From Amia ocellicauda (taxonomy: Eukaryota > Chordata > Actinopteri > Amiiformes > Amiidae): a stretch of 64,000 nucleotides of DNA. The stretch is from assembly GCF_036373705.1 (NCBI RefSeq), contig NC_089866.1, forward strand, positions 28,847,501 to 28,911,500. The letters run 5' to 3'. The position numbers were made by a program, and so were the translations under genes. Shown piece after piece: positions 7,924 through 20,432 of the stretch; the stretch's first letter is position 1; each line of letters begins with the position of its first letter. Below the pieces are notes generated by a model. It did no database searches. It saw only the letters and a list, made by a program, of their open reading frames with translations, and was not told the DNA's origin.

Positions 7924-10424
7924 AGTGCGTAGCAAATTGACGGGATACTTTATGCTGCATTTGAGGATTGTTTTTATAAGGAATAATGTACATTGCGGCT
8001 CCGATCATGGTTAAAGCCATGGCAGTCATGTTTTGCTATTTCTGGCACAGAATCTCCACACACAACATCACTGCAGTGACACGTCTGTAAAACTTGAAAA
8101 CAACAATAACAACACTGAAACGGATTCAGTAAAATATAGTTCTTTAAAATATGTATTTGAACCTAAAAAGTGTATTTCAAATGCTGCTTTTTAAGTCGGG
8201 ATTTTAAGTCGGAAACTTTACAACAATGAAACAATTTTGCAATGTATTTTTCACATCCGTCTTTTACATCCTTATTTCATTCAGTTTGTGATGTGTATTG
8301 ATTAATATGATTTAATAACATCTTTATTTTCTATTTGCGTAGTAGCTAGGTGTAGTGTTTGGTTGAACAATCATAATCAGAAGACTCCTAGTTTTTCAGA
8401 ATAGCGGAACAAAGCCCCCAGAAGTCCGCGATTCTGTCACTGTTCTCCGCAACGCCGTTTTCATAGTGCCCTACACACCCCATCTGCACGGCTATCTACT
8501 TACAAACGGTAATTTAATTCAGCCCCATGACACATTTGAGCCACCTAACTCCGCCAGCTTCAGTCAATGAAAGCCAGCAACATGAAAAAGTACTACAAGG
8601 TAAGAACATGTATTTCGCTCTCCCATTTTCACTTTAGTTCGAGTTCACTGACGATACTCTAGCCCAGCCTTGTAATGTCAGAGGACTGTGGCAGACACTG
8701 GTGAGTGTGCTGACGCTAAAATGGTCATGACAGGTAGAGGTGGAGGGGCCCCTGTTCTGAGCTTTGATTGGGGCTCCAAAATTGACAAGCCCGACCCCAA
8801 ACAATACCTATGAAGTTTCACACTTTCTTCATTCAAGGAAACTGAACCGAACATGTGGGGGAGTTTCATGGAAGGGGCAGGGGAGAGAGTGGAGCCGCTC
8901 CAAAACCCCAGCTCCGGCTCCAGAACTCCCATGAAGCCGAGCACTGCCAGCTCCAGCTCCTCAACGAATAAGACTGGAACGAGCTCAGGACCCAGGAGCC
9001 GGTGCATTGGCCAGCATCCAATAAAGCCTAATGAAAGATATGTTGGGCATGTAGCCCTTTGTGTGGGAGAGTAGGCATTGAACGTACTCTTAATGTCACA
9101 AATCGTAGTGAGTGTAGGCTACAGAAATAAGCATGTCAATGCACTTTAATGGTTGCTTTCGCTGTCACCTCCGTAAATGCACTTCATATGGTACTTGATC
9201 TTGGTACATGTAAGGCAAGTTAGATTGCGCTTAGAAAGCAGCTCTGGCATCGCATATTATCATGAAACTCAAACAAGGAAGCAAGTTGTGAATGTTTCTG
9301 TTTTAGGGAATTTGGGGTAAACCTTACTGACAACGGGAAGCCCATATGAAGAGGCAACGGGTGAAAAGAAGGTTCTACCGAGATTTGAACTCGGATCACT
9401 GGATTCAAAGTCCAAAGTGCTAACCATTACACCACGGAACCATTCTGTTTCACATTTCACGACGAGATCTCTAAACAATTCGTTTTTAAACCATGTCTGT
9501 AAATCTTTAACAGTATTCCTTTATAATAGCGTTTGAAATATTTATGAATGTTGGGAAAGAAACAGAAAAGGGCTCAATTATGAGTGCAAATGAGTGTTCT
9601 ACACGTGAATGGATTTGTGTCAAACATAGTGATTCTTAATTCTATTCGACAAAATTGATACAGTCGTGAACAAAGATTGAAGTGAATTTGTTCACAATCT
9701 CCATTTCAGCAGCTCCTCTAATCCATAAAGCATTGAAATGATGAAGCTGTACTTGATTTAATCAATAAAGACACGTATTTACACCAAACCATATTCGATT
9801 ATTGATTAATGAATTAATATATTAACACGTTTCTTTATTGCTTGGGCCTGAAAGTCAGAGTCGAGAGTGCGCCGTTACCCAATGGGAGCTGTGAAATGCA
9901 TGTTGTAAAATGCTACGAGTGTTGGACGGGCAGTTTGTTTCACCATGTTAGGGTGAGGGGTGAGCGAGAGCGGGCTCTAGAGGGAGCCAGAGCGGTCTGG
10001 ACTAGGGTTGGCAATACTCGGGGTTTGCTGGCTCCGGCTCTGGAGTGGCCCCCACAGGTTCAGCTCCAGCTCCTGGCTAGTTCCGGCCAAACCAGGATGG
10101 GGTCATTGTATATAACATTATTGCTTTTATTTTAACTTGTGTTGCCTTGCAATATATTTGCATAGATGAAAGGACACATCTCAATCAGACGAGATCTGCT
10201 TTTGAAGCTTCAGTGTCTTGTTTAGTCTCCTTGGAAACTTTGGTGTCAATGTCTGATGTACTAATAGCTGGTGTGAGAACTGATATTATTGTATAACTCC
10301 CAAATACACGACAATACCCACGCAATGGCTTGGGGCCCCGAGGGGCTAAGGGGGCCCCTGATGCCTAGTAGCAGTGTTAGATTACAAGCTGAATTGTAAC
10401 TTGCAACAATTGCCTTCTTTTCTC
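7924..10424. repeat. Unit 4 (2,501 bp)
   Basis: It matches unit 2 at an offset of 5,009 bp through all the markers named there, apart from the first few hundred bases, which resemble unit 3 (AATCTCCACAC, CAGTAAAATATAG). Confidence 0.95.
9370..9441 (-). tRNA. tRNA-Gln-TTG: tRNA-Gln(TTG), copy 4, acceptor mismatch
   Basis: Same sequence as copy 2 with the C6-A67 mismatch; the copies lie 5,009 bp apart. Confidence 0.85.
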
Positions 10425-12925
10425 AGTGCGTAGCAAATTGACGGGATACTTTATGCTGCATTTGAGGATTGTTTTTATAAGGAATAATGTACATTGCGGC
10501 TCCGATCATGGTTAAAGCCATGGCAGTCATGTTTTGCTATTTCTGGCACAGAATCTCCACACACAACATCACTGCAGTGACACGTCTGTAAAACTTGAAA
10601 ACAACAATAACAACACTGAAACGGATTCAGTAAAATATAGTTCTTTAAAATATGTATTTGAACCTAAAAAGTGTATTTCAAATGCTGCTTTTTAAGTCGG
10701 GATTTTAAGTCGGAAACTTTACAACAATGAAACAATTTTGCAATGTATTTTTCACATCTGTCTTTTACATCCTTATTTCATTCAGTTTGTAATGTGTATT
10801 GATTAATATGATTTAATAACATCTTTATTTTCTATTTGTGTAGTAGCTAGGTGTAGTGTTTGGTTGAACAATCATAATCAGAAGACTCCTAGTTTTTCAG
10901 AATAGTGGAACAAAGCCCCCAGAAGTCCGCGATTCTGTCACTGTTCTCCGCAACGCCGTTTTCATAGTGCCCTACACACCCCATCTGCACGGCTATCTAC
11001 TTACAAACGGTAATTTAATTCAGCCCCATGACACATTTGAGCCACCTAACTCTGCCAGCTTCAGTCAATGAAAGCCAGCAACATGAAAAAGTACTACAAG
11101 GTAAGAACATGTATTTCGCTCTCCCATTTTCACTTTACTTTGAGTTTACTGACGATACTCTAGCCCAGCCTTGTAATGTCAGAGGACTGTGGCAGACACT
11201 GGTGAGTGTGCTGATGCTAAGATGGTCATGACAGGTAGAGGTGGAGGGGCCCCTGTACTGAGCTTTGATTGGGGCTCCAAAACTGACAAGCCCGACCCCA
11301 AACAATACCTATGAAGTTTCACACTTTCTTCATTCAAGGAAACTGGACCGAACATGTGGGGGAGTTTCATGGAAGGGGCAGGGGAGAGAGTGGAGCAGCT
11401 CCAAAACCCCAGCTCAGGCTCCAGAACTCCCATGAAGCCGAGCACTGCCAGCTCCAGCTCCTCAACGAATAAGACTGGAACGAGCTCAGGACCCAGGAGC
11501 CGGTGCATTGGCCAGCATCCAATAAAGCCTAATGAAAGATATGTTGGGCATGTAGCCCTTTGTGTGGGAGAGTAGGCATTGAACGTACTCTTAATGTCAC
11601 AAATCGTAGTGAGTGTAGGCTACAGAAATAAGCATGTCAATGCACTTTAATGGTTGCTTTCGCTGTCACCTCCGTAAATGCACTTCATATGGTACTTGAT
11701 CTTGGTACATGTAAGGCAAGTTAGATTGCGCTTAGAAAGCAGCTCTGGCATCGCATATTATCATGAAACTCAAACAAGGAAGCAAGTTGTGAATGTTTCT
11801 GTTTTAGGGAATTTGGGGTAAACCTTACTGACAACGGGAAGCCCATATGAAGAGGCAACGGGTGAAAAGAAGGTTCTACCGAGATTTGAACTCGGATCAC
11901 TGGATTCAAAGTCCAAAGTGCTAACCATTACACCACGGAACCATTCTGTTTCACATTTCACGACGAGATCTCTAAACAATTCGTTTTTAAACCATGTCTG
12001 TAAATCTTTAACAGTATTCCTTTATAATAGCGTTTGAAATATTTATGAATGTTGGGAAAGAAACAGAAAAGGGCTCAATTATGAGTGCAAATGAGTGTTC
12101 TACACGTGAATGGATTTGTGTCAAACATAGTGATTCTTAATTGTATTCGACAAAATTGATACAGTCGTGAACAAAGATTGAAGTGAATTTGTTCACAATC
12201 TCCATTTCAGCAGCTCCTCTAATCCATAAAGCATTGAAATGATGAAGCTGTACTTGATTTAATCAATAAAGACACGTATTTACACCAAACCATATTCGAT
12301 TATTGATTAATGAATTAATATATTAACACGTTTCTTTATTGCTTGGGCCTGAAAGTCAGAGTCGAGAGTGCGCCGTTACCCAATGGGAGCTGTGAAATGC
12401 ATGTTGTAAAATGCTACGAGTGTTGGACGGGCAGTTTGTTTCACCATGTTAGGGTGAGGGGTGAGCGAGAGCGGGCTCTACAGGGAGCCAGAGCGGTCTG
12501 GACTAGGGTTGGCAATACTCGGGGTTTGCTGGCTCCGGCTCTGGAGTGGCCCCCACAGGTTCAGCTCCAGCTCCTGGCTAGTTCCGGCCAAACCAGGATG
12601 GGGTCATTGTATATAACATTATTGCTTTTATTTTAACTTGTGTTGCCTTGCAATATATTTGCATAGATGAAAGGACACATCTCAATCAGACGAGATCTGC
12701 TTTTGAAGCTTCAGTGTCTTGTTTAGTCTCCTTGGAAACTTTGGTGTCAATGTCTGATGTACTAATAGCTGGTGTGAGAACTGATATTATTGTATAACTC
12801 CCAAATACACGACAATACCCACGCAATGGCTTGGGGCCCCGAGGGGCTAAGGGGGCCCCTGATGCCTAGTAGCAGTGTTAGATTACAAGCTGAATTGTAA
12901 CTTGCAACAATTGCCTTCTTTTCTC
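10425..12925. repeat. Unit 5 (2,501 bp), hybrid of unit-3 and unit-4 types
   Basis: Its first part is unit-3-like, including GCTCAGGCTCC near 11414. The 7-bp duplication is absent at about 11490, and from there to the end it follows unit 4 at most markers (tRNA acceptor change, TTCACAATC, CTTGATTTAATC). Private changes are TTTGAGTTTACTG near 11140 and CTCTACAGGG near 12477. Confidence 0.95.
11871..11942 (-). tRNA. tRNA-Gln-TTG: tRNA-Gln(TTG), copy 5, acceptor mismatch
   Basis: Carries the C6-A67 mismatch. It sits in a hybrid unit whose first part belongs to the unit-3 type, so the tRNA half came from the unit-4 type. Confidence 0.85.
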
Positions 12926-15433
12926 AGTGCGTAGCAAATTGACGGGATACTTTATGCTGCATTTGAGGATTGTTTTTATAAGGAATAATGTACATTGCGG
13001 CTCCGATCATGGTTAAAGCCATGGCAGTCATGTTTTGCTATTTCTGGCACAGAATCTCCACACACAACATCACTGCAGTGACACGTCTGTAAAACTTGAA
13101 AACAACAATAACAACACTGAAACGGATTCAGTAAAATATAGTTCTTTAAAATATGTATTTGAACCTAAAAAGTGTATTTCAAATGCTGCTTTTTAAGTCG
13201 GGATTTTAAGTCGGAAACTTTACAACAATGAAACAATTTTGCAATGTATTTTTCACATCTGTCTTTTACATCCTTATTTCATTCAGTTTGTAATGTGTAT
13301 TGATTAATATGATTTAATAACATCTTTATTTTCTATTTGTGTAGTAGCTAGGTGTAGTGTTTGGTTGAACAATCATAATCAGAAGACTCCTAGTTTTTCA
13401 GAATAGTGGAACAAAGCCCCCAGAAGTCCGCGATTCTGTCACTGTTCTCCGCAACGCCGTTTTCATAGTGCCCTACACACCCCATCTGCACGGCTATCTA
13501 CTTACAAACGGTAATTTAATTCAGCCCCATGACACATTTGAGCCACCTAACTCTGCCAGCTTCAGTCAATGAAAGCCAGCAACATGAAAAAGTACTACAA
13601 GGTAAGAACATGTATTTCGCTCTCCCATTTTCACTTTACTTCGAGTTCACTGACGATACTCTAGCCCAGCCTTGTAATGTCAGAGGACTGTGGCAGACAC
13701 TGGTGAGTGTGCTGATGCTAAGATGGTCATGACAGGTAGAGGTGGAGGGGCCCCTGTACTGAGCTTTGATTGGGGCTCCAAAACTGACAAGCCCGACCCC
13801 AAACAATACCTATGAAGTTTCACACTTTCTTCATTCAAGGAAACTGGACCGAACATGTGGGGGAGTTTCATGGAAGGGGCAGGGGAGAGAGTGGAGCAGC
13901 TCCAAAACCCCAGCTCAGGCTCCAGAACTCCCATGAAGCCGAGCACTGCCAGCTCCAGCTCCTCAACGAATAAGACTGGAACGCGCTCAGGACCCAGGAC
14001 CCAGGAGCCGGTGCATTGGCCAGCATCCAATAAAGCCTAATGAAAGATATGTTGGGCATGTAGCCCTTTGTGTGGGAGAGTAGGCATTGAACGTACTCTT
14101 AATGTCACAAATCGTAGTGAGTGTAGGCTACAGAAATAAGCATGTCAATGCACTTTAATGGTTGCTTTCGCTGTCACCTCCGTAAATGCACTTCATATGG
14201 TACTTGATCTTGGTACATGTAAGGCAAGTTAGATTGCGCTTAGAAAGCAGCTCTGGCATCGCATATTATCATGAAACTCAAACAAGGAAGCAAGTTGTGA
14301 ATGTTTCTGTTTTAGGGAATTTGGGGTAAACCTTACTGACAACGGGAAGCCCATATGAAGAGGCAACGGGTGAAAAGAAGGTTCCACCGAGATTTGAACT
14401 CGGATCACTGGATTCAAAGTCCAAAGTGCTAGACATTACACCACGGAACCATTCTGTTTCACATTTCATGATGAGATCTCTAAACAATTCGTTTTTAAAC
14501 CATGTCTGTAAATCTTTAACAGTATTCCTTTATAATAGCGTTTGAAATATTTATGAATGTTGGGAAAGAAACAGAAAAGGGCTCAATTATGAGTGCAAAT
14601 GAGTGTTCTACACGTGAATGGATTTGTGTCAAACATAGTGATTCTTAATTGTATTCGACAAAATTGATACAGTCGTGAACAAAGATTGAAGTGAATTTGT
14701 TCAAAATCTCCATTTCAGCAGCTCCTCTAATCCATAAAGCATTGAAATGATGAAGCTGTACATGATTTAATCAATAAAGACACGTATTTTCACCTACCCA
14801 TATTCGATTATTGATTAATGAATTAATATATTAACACGTTTCCTTATTCCTTGGGCCTGAAAGTCAGAGTCGAGAGTGCGCCGTTACCCAATGGGAGCTG
14901 TGAAATGCATGTTGTAAAATGCTACGAGTGTTGGACGGGCAGTTTGTTTCACCATGTTAGGGTGAGGGGTGAGCGAGAGCGGGCTCTAGAGGGAGCCAGA
15001 GCGGTCTGGACTAGGGTTGGCAATACTCGGGGTTTGCTGGCTCCGGCTCTGGAGTGGCCCCCACAGGTTTAGCTCCAGCTCCTGGCTAGTTCCGGCCAAA
15101 CCAGGATGGGGTCATTGTATATAACATTATTGCTTTTATTTTAACTTGTGTTGCCTTGCAATATATTTGCATAGATGAAAGGACACATCTCAATCAGACG
15201 AGATCTGCTTTTGAAGCTTCAGTGTCTTGTTTAGTCTCCTTGGAAACTTTGGTGTCAATGTCTGATGTACTAATAGCTGGTGTGAGAACTGATATTATTG
15301 TATAACTCCCAAATATACGACAATACCCACGCAATGGCTTGGGGCCCCGAGGGGCTAAGGGGGCCCCTGATGCCTAGTAGCAGTGTTAGATAACAAGCTG
15401 AATTGTAACTTGCAACAATTGCCTTCTTTTCTC
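12926..15433. repeat. Unit 6 (2,508 bp), with 7-bp duplication
   Basis: It is a twin of unit 3 with the GACCCAG duplication at 13991-14004 and the same tRNA D-loop change. It differs at TTTCATGATGAG near 14464. Confidence 0.95.
14379..14450 (-). tRNA. tRNA-Gln-TTG: tRNA-Gln(TTG), copy 6, D-loop change
   Basis: G19 and the next base are replaced (AATGTCTAG), as in copies 3 and 17. The rest is consensus. Confidence 0.75.
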
Positions 15434-17935
15434 AGTGCGTAGCAAATTGACGGGATACTTTATGCTGCATTTGAGGATTGTTTTTATAAGGAATAATGTA
15501 CATTGCGGCTCCGATCATGGTTAAAGCCATGGCAGTCATGTTTTGCTATTTCTGGCACAGAATCTCCACACACAACATCACTGCAGTGACACGTCTGTAA
15601 AACTTGAAAACAACAATAACAACACTGAAACGGATTCAGTAAAATATAGTTCTTTAAAATATGTATTTGAACCTAAAAAGTGTATTTCAAATGCTGCTTT
15701 TTAAGTCGGGATTTTAAGTCGGAAACTTTACAACAATGAAACAATTTTGCAATGTATTTTTCACATCTGTCTTTTACATCCTTATTTCATTCAGTTTGTA
15801 ATGTGTATTGATTAATATGATTTAATAACATCTTTATTTTCTATTTGCGTAGTAGCTAGGTGTAGTGTTTGGTTGAACAATCATAATCAGAAGACTCCTA
15901 GTTTTTCAGAATAGTGGAACAAAGCCCCCAGAAGTCCGCGATTCTGTCACTGTTCTCCGCAACGCCGTTTTCATAGTGCCCTACACACCCCATCTGCACG
16001 GCTATCTACTTACAAACGGTAATTTAATTCAGCCCCATGACACATTTGAGCCACCTAACTCTGCCAGCTTCAGTCAATGAAAGCCAGCAACATGAAAAAG
16101 TACTACAAGGTAAGAACATGTATTTCGCTCTCCCATTTTCACTTTACTTCGAGTTCACTGACGATACTCTAGCCCAGCCTTGTAATGTCAGAGGACTGTG
16201 GCAGACACTGGTGAGTGTGCTGACGCTAAAATGGTCAAGACAGGTAGAGGTGGAGGGGCCCCTGTACTGAGCTTTGATTGGGGCTCCAATATTGACAAGC
16301 CCGACCCCAAACAATACCTATGAAGTTTCACACTTTCTTCATTCAAGGAAACTGGACCGAACATGTGGGGGAGTTTCATGGAAGGGGCAGGGGAGAGAGT
16401 GGAGCAGCTCCAAAACCCCAGCTCCGGCTCCAGAACTCCCATGAAGCCGAGCACTGCCAGCTCCAGCTCCTCAACGAATAAGACTGGAACGAGCTCAGGA
16501 CCCAGGAGCCGGTGCATTGGCCAGCATCCAATAAAGCCTAATGAAAGATATGTTGGGCATGTAGCCCTTTGTGTGGGAGAGTAGGCATTGAACGTACTCT
16601 TAATGTCACAAATCGTAGTGAGTGTAGGCTACAGAAATAAGCATGTCAATGCACTTTAATGGTTGCTTTCGCTGTCACCTCCGTAAATGCACTTCATATG
16701 GTACTTGATCTTGGTACATGTAAGGCAAGTTAGATTGCGCTTAGAAAGCAGCTCTGGCATCGCATATTATCATGAAACTCAAACAAGGAAGCAAGTTGTG
16801 AATGTTTCTGTTTTAGGGAATTTGGGGTAAACCTTACTGACAACGGGAAGCCCATATGAAGAGGCAACGGGTGAAAAGAAGGTTCCACCGAGATTTGAAC
16901 TCGGATCACTGGATTCAAAGTAAAAAAGTGCTAACCATTACACCACGGAACCATTCTGTTTCACATTTCACGATGAGATCTCTAAACAATTCGTTTTTAA
17001 ACCATGTCTGTAAATCTTTAACAGTATTCCTTTATAATAGCGTTTGAAATATTTATGAATGTTGGGAAAGAAACAGAAAAGGGCTCAATTATGAGTGCAA
17101 ATGAGTGTTCTACACGTGAATGGATTTGTGTCAAACATAGTGATTCTTAATTGTATTCGACAAAATTGATACAGTCGTGAACAAAGATTGAAGTGAATTT
17201 GTTCAAAATCTCCATTTCAGCAGCTCCTCTAATCCATAAAGCATTGAAATGATGAAGCTGTACATGATTTAATCAATAAAGACACGTATTTTCACCTACC
17301 CATATTCGATTATTGATTAATGAATTAATATATTAACACGTTTCCTTATTCCTTGGGCCTGAAAGTCAGAGTCGAGAGTGCGCCGTTACCCAATGGGAGC
17401 TGTGAAATGCATGTTGTAAAATGCTACGAGTGTTGGACGGGCAGTTTGTTTCACCATGTTAGGGTGAGGGGTGAGCGAGAGCGGGCTCTAGAGGGAGCCA
17501 GAGCGGTCTGGACTAGGGTTGGCAATACTCGGGGTTTGCTGGCTCCGGCTCTGGAGTGGCCCCCACAGGTTTAGCTCCAGCTCCTGGCTAGTTCCGGCCA
17601 AACCAGGATGGGGTCATTGTATATAACATTATTGCTTTTATTTTAACTTGTGTTGCCTTGCAATATATTTGCATAGATGAAAGGACACATCTCAATCAGA
17701 CGAGATCTGCTTTTGAAGCTTCAGTGTCTTGTTTAGTCTCCTTGGAAACTTTGGTGTCAATGTCTGATGTACTAATAGCTGGTGTGAGAACTGATATTAT
17801 TGTATAACTCCCAAATACACGACAATACCCACGCAATGGCTTGGGGCCCCGAGGGGCTAAGGGGGCCCCTGATGCCTAGTAGCAGTGTTAGATTACAAGC
17901 TGAATTGTAACTTGCAACAATTGCCTTCTTTTCTC
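15434..17935. repeat. Unit 7 (2,502 bp), disrupted tRNA
   Basis: The extra base lies inside the tRNA gene. It shares GGTCAAGACAGG near 16234 and CCAATATTGAC near 16287 with units 8, 18 and 19. Confidence 0.95.
16880..16952 (-). pseudogene. tRNA-Gln(TTG) pseudogene, copy 7
   Basis: The two Gs of the 5' anticodon stem are replaced by an expanded T run (CACTTTTTTACTTTG), adding one base. The anticodon stem can no longer pair with TCCAG, and the six-T run inside the gene should stop Pol III early. The anticodon loop and both promoter boxes remain. Shared only with copy 18. Confidence 0.9.
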
Positions 17936-19375
17936 AGTGCGTAGCAAATTGACGGGATACTTTATGCTGCATTTGAGGATTGTTTTTATAAGGAATAATG
18001 TACATTGCGGCTCCGATCATGGTTAAAGCCATGGCAGTCATGTTTTGCTATTTCTGGCACAGAATCTCCACACACAACATCACTGCAGTGACACGTCTGT
18101 AAAACTTGAAAACAACAATAACAACACTGAAACGGATTCAGTAAAATATAGTTCTTTAAAATATGTATTTGAACCTAAAAAGTGTATTTCAAATGCTGCT
18201 TTTTAAGTCGGGATTTTAAGTCGGAAACTTTACAACAATGAAACAATTTTGCAATGTATTTTTCACATCTGTCTTTTACATCCTTATTTCATTCAGTTTG
18301 TAATGTGTATTGATTAATATGATTTAATAACATCTTTATTTTCTATTTGCGTAGTAGATAGGTGTAGTGTTTGGTTGAACAATCATAATCAGAAGACTCC
18401 TAGTTTTTCAGAATAGCGGAACAAAGCCCCCAGAAGTCCGCGATTCTGTCACTGTTCTCCGCAACGCCGTTTTCATAGTGCCCTACACACCCCATCTGCA
18501 CGGCTATCTACTTACAAACGGTAATTTAATTCAGCCCCATGACACATTTGAGCCACCTAACTCTGCCAGCTTCAGTCAATGAAAGCCAGCAACATGATAA
18601 AGTACTACAAGGTAAGAACATGTATTTCGCTCTCCCATTTTCACTTTACTTCGAGTTCACTGACGATACTCTAGCCCAGCCTTGTAATGTCAGAGGACTG
18701 TGGCAGACACTGGTGAGTGTGCTGACGCTAAAATGGTCAAGACAGGTAGAGGTGGAGGGGCCCCTGTACTGAGCTTTGATTGGGGCTCCAATATTGACAA
18801 GCCCGACCCCAAACAATACCTATGAAGTTTCACACTTTCTTCATTCAAGGAAACTGGACCGAACATGTGGGGGAGTTTCATGGAAGGGGCAGGGGAGAGA
18901 GTGGAGCCGCTCCAAAACCCCAGCTCCGGCTCCAGAACTCCCATGAAGCCGAGCACTGCCAGCTCCAGCTCCTCAACGAATAAGACTGGAACGAGCTCAG
19001 GACCCAGGAGCCGGTGCATTGGCCAGCATCCAATAAAGCCTAATGAAAGATATGTTGGGCATGTAGCCCTTTGTGTGGGAGAGTAGGCATTGAACGTACT
19101 CTTAATGTCACAAATCGTAGTGAGTGTAGGCTACAGAAATAAGCATGTCAATGCACTTTAATGGTTGCTTTCGCTGTCACCTCCGTAAATGCACTTCATA
19201 TGGTACTTGATCTTGGTACATGTAAGGCAAGTTAGATTGCGCTTAGAAAGCAGCTCTGGCATCGCATATTATCATGAAACTCAAACAAGGAAGCAAGTTG
19301 TGAATGTTTCTGTTTTAGGGAATTTGGGGTAAACCTTACTGACAACGGGAAGCCCATATGAAGGGGCAACGGGTG

Positions 19376-19379
19376 AAAA
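19376..19379 (-). terminator. Pol III terminator (copy 8)
   Basis: A TTTT run on the minus strand begins three bases past the discriminator base (context TTCTTTTCAC). Four Ts is the usual minimum for animal Pol III. The GTGAAAAGAAGG context on the plus strand is the same at all 25 copies. Confidence 0.85.
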
Positions 19380-19392
19380 GAAGGTTCCACCG

Positions 19393-19403
19393 AGATTTGA
19401 ACT
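19393..19403 (-). promoter_or_regulatory. Pol III B box (in copy 8)
   Basis: AGTTCAAATCT, tRNA positions 52 to 62, matches the GGTTCRANYCC core (TTCAAAT) with first and last positions as in other animal tRNA-Gln. It is the same in all 25 copies. Confidence 0.88.
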
Positions 19404-19435
19404 CGGATCACTGGATTCAAAGTCCAAAGTGCTAA

Positions 19436-19446
19436 CCATTACACCA
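19436..19446 (-). promoter_or_regulatory. Pol III A box (in copy 8)
   Basis: TGGTGTAATGG, tRNA positions 8 to 19, fits TRGYNNARNGG except that position 10-11 reads GT as in most tRNA-Gln. It lies within the gene. Copies 3, 6, 11, 14, 17, 20 and 22 change its last base. Confidence 0.85.
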
Positions 19447-20432
19447 CGGAACCTTTCTGTTTCACATTTCACGATGTGATCTCTAAACAATTCGTTTTTA
19501 AACCATGTCTGTAAATCTTTAACAGTATTCCTTTATAATAGCGTTTGAAATATTTATGAATGTTGGGAAAGAAACAGAAAAGGGCTCAATTATGAGTGCA
19601 AATGAGTGTTCTACACGTGAATGGATTTGTGTCAAACATAGTGATTCTTAATTGTATTCGACAAAATTGATACAGTCGTGAACAAAGATTGAAGTGAATT
19701 TGTTCAAAATCTCCATTTCAGCAGCTCCTCTAATCCATAAAGCATTGAAATGATGAAGCTGTACATGATTTAATCAATAAAGACACGTATTTACACCAAA
19801 CCATATTCGATTATTGATTAATGAATTAATATATTAACACGTTTCCTTATTCCTTGGGCCTGAAAGTCAGAGTCGAGGGTGCGCCGTTACCCAATGGGAG
19901 CTGTGAAATGCATGTTGTAAAATGCTACGAGTGTTGGACGGGCAGTTTGTTTCACCATGTTAGGGTGAGGGGTGAGCGAGAGCGGGCTCTAGAGGGAGCC
20001 AGAGCGGTCAGGACTAGGGTTGGCAATACTCGGGGTTTGCTGGCTCCGGCTCTGGAGTGGCACAGGTTCAGCTCCAGCTCCTGGCTAGTTCCGGCCAAAC
20101 CAGGATGGGGTCATTGTATATAACATTATTGCTTTTATTTTAACTTGTGTTGCCTTGCAATATATTTGCATAGATGAAAGGACACATCTCAATCAGACGA
20201 GATCTGCTTTTGAAGCTTCAGTGTCTTGTTTAGTCTCCTTGGAAACTTTGGTGTCAATGTCTGATGTACTAATAGCTGGTGTGAGAACTGATATTATTGT
20301 ATAACTCCCAAATACACGACAATACCCACGCAATGGCTTGGGGCCCCGAGGGGCTAAGGGGGCCCCTGATGCCTAGTAGCAGTGTTAGATTACAAGCTGA
20401 ATTGTAACTTGCAACAATTGCCTTCTTTTCTC

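Larger units (their letters stand above)
19382..19453 (-). tRNA. tRNA-Gln-TTG: tRNA-Gln(TTG), copy 8, consensus
   Basis: This is the array consensus. Acceptor GGTTCCG pairs with TGGAACC (one G-U), D stem GTGT with GCAC, anticodon stem TTGGA with TCCAG (one U-G), T stem CCGAG with CTCGG. The discriminator base is T and no CCA is encoded, as expected for a nuclear tRNA. No intron is present. Confidence 0.96.
17936..20432. repeat. Unit 8 (2,497 bp), first short-C-run unit
   Basis: It has the 4-bp shorter C run near 20058. It carries GTAGATAGGTG near 18354 and ACATGATAAAG near 18593, both shared only with unit 19. Confidence 0.95.
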
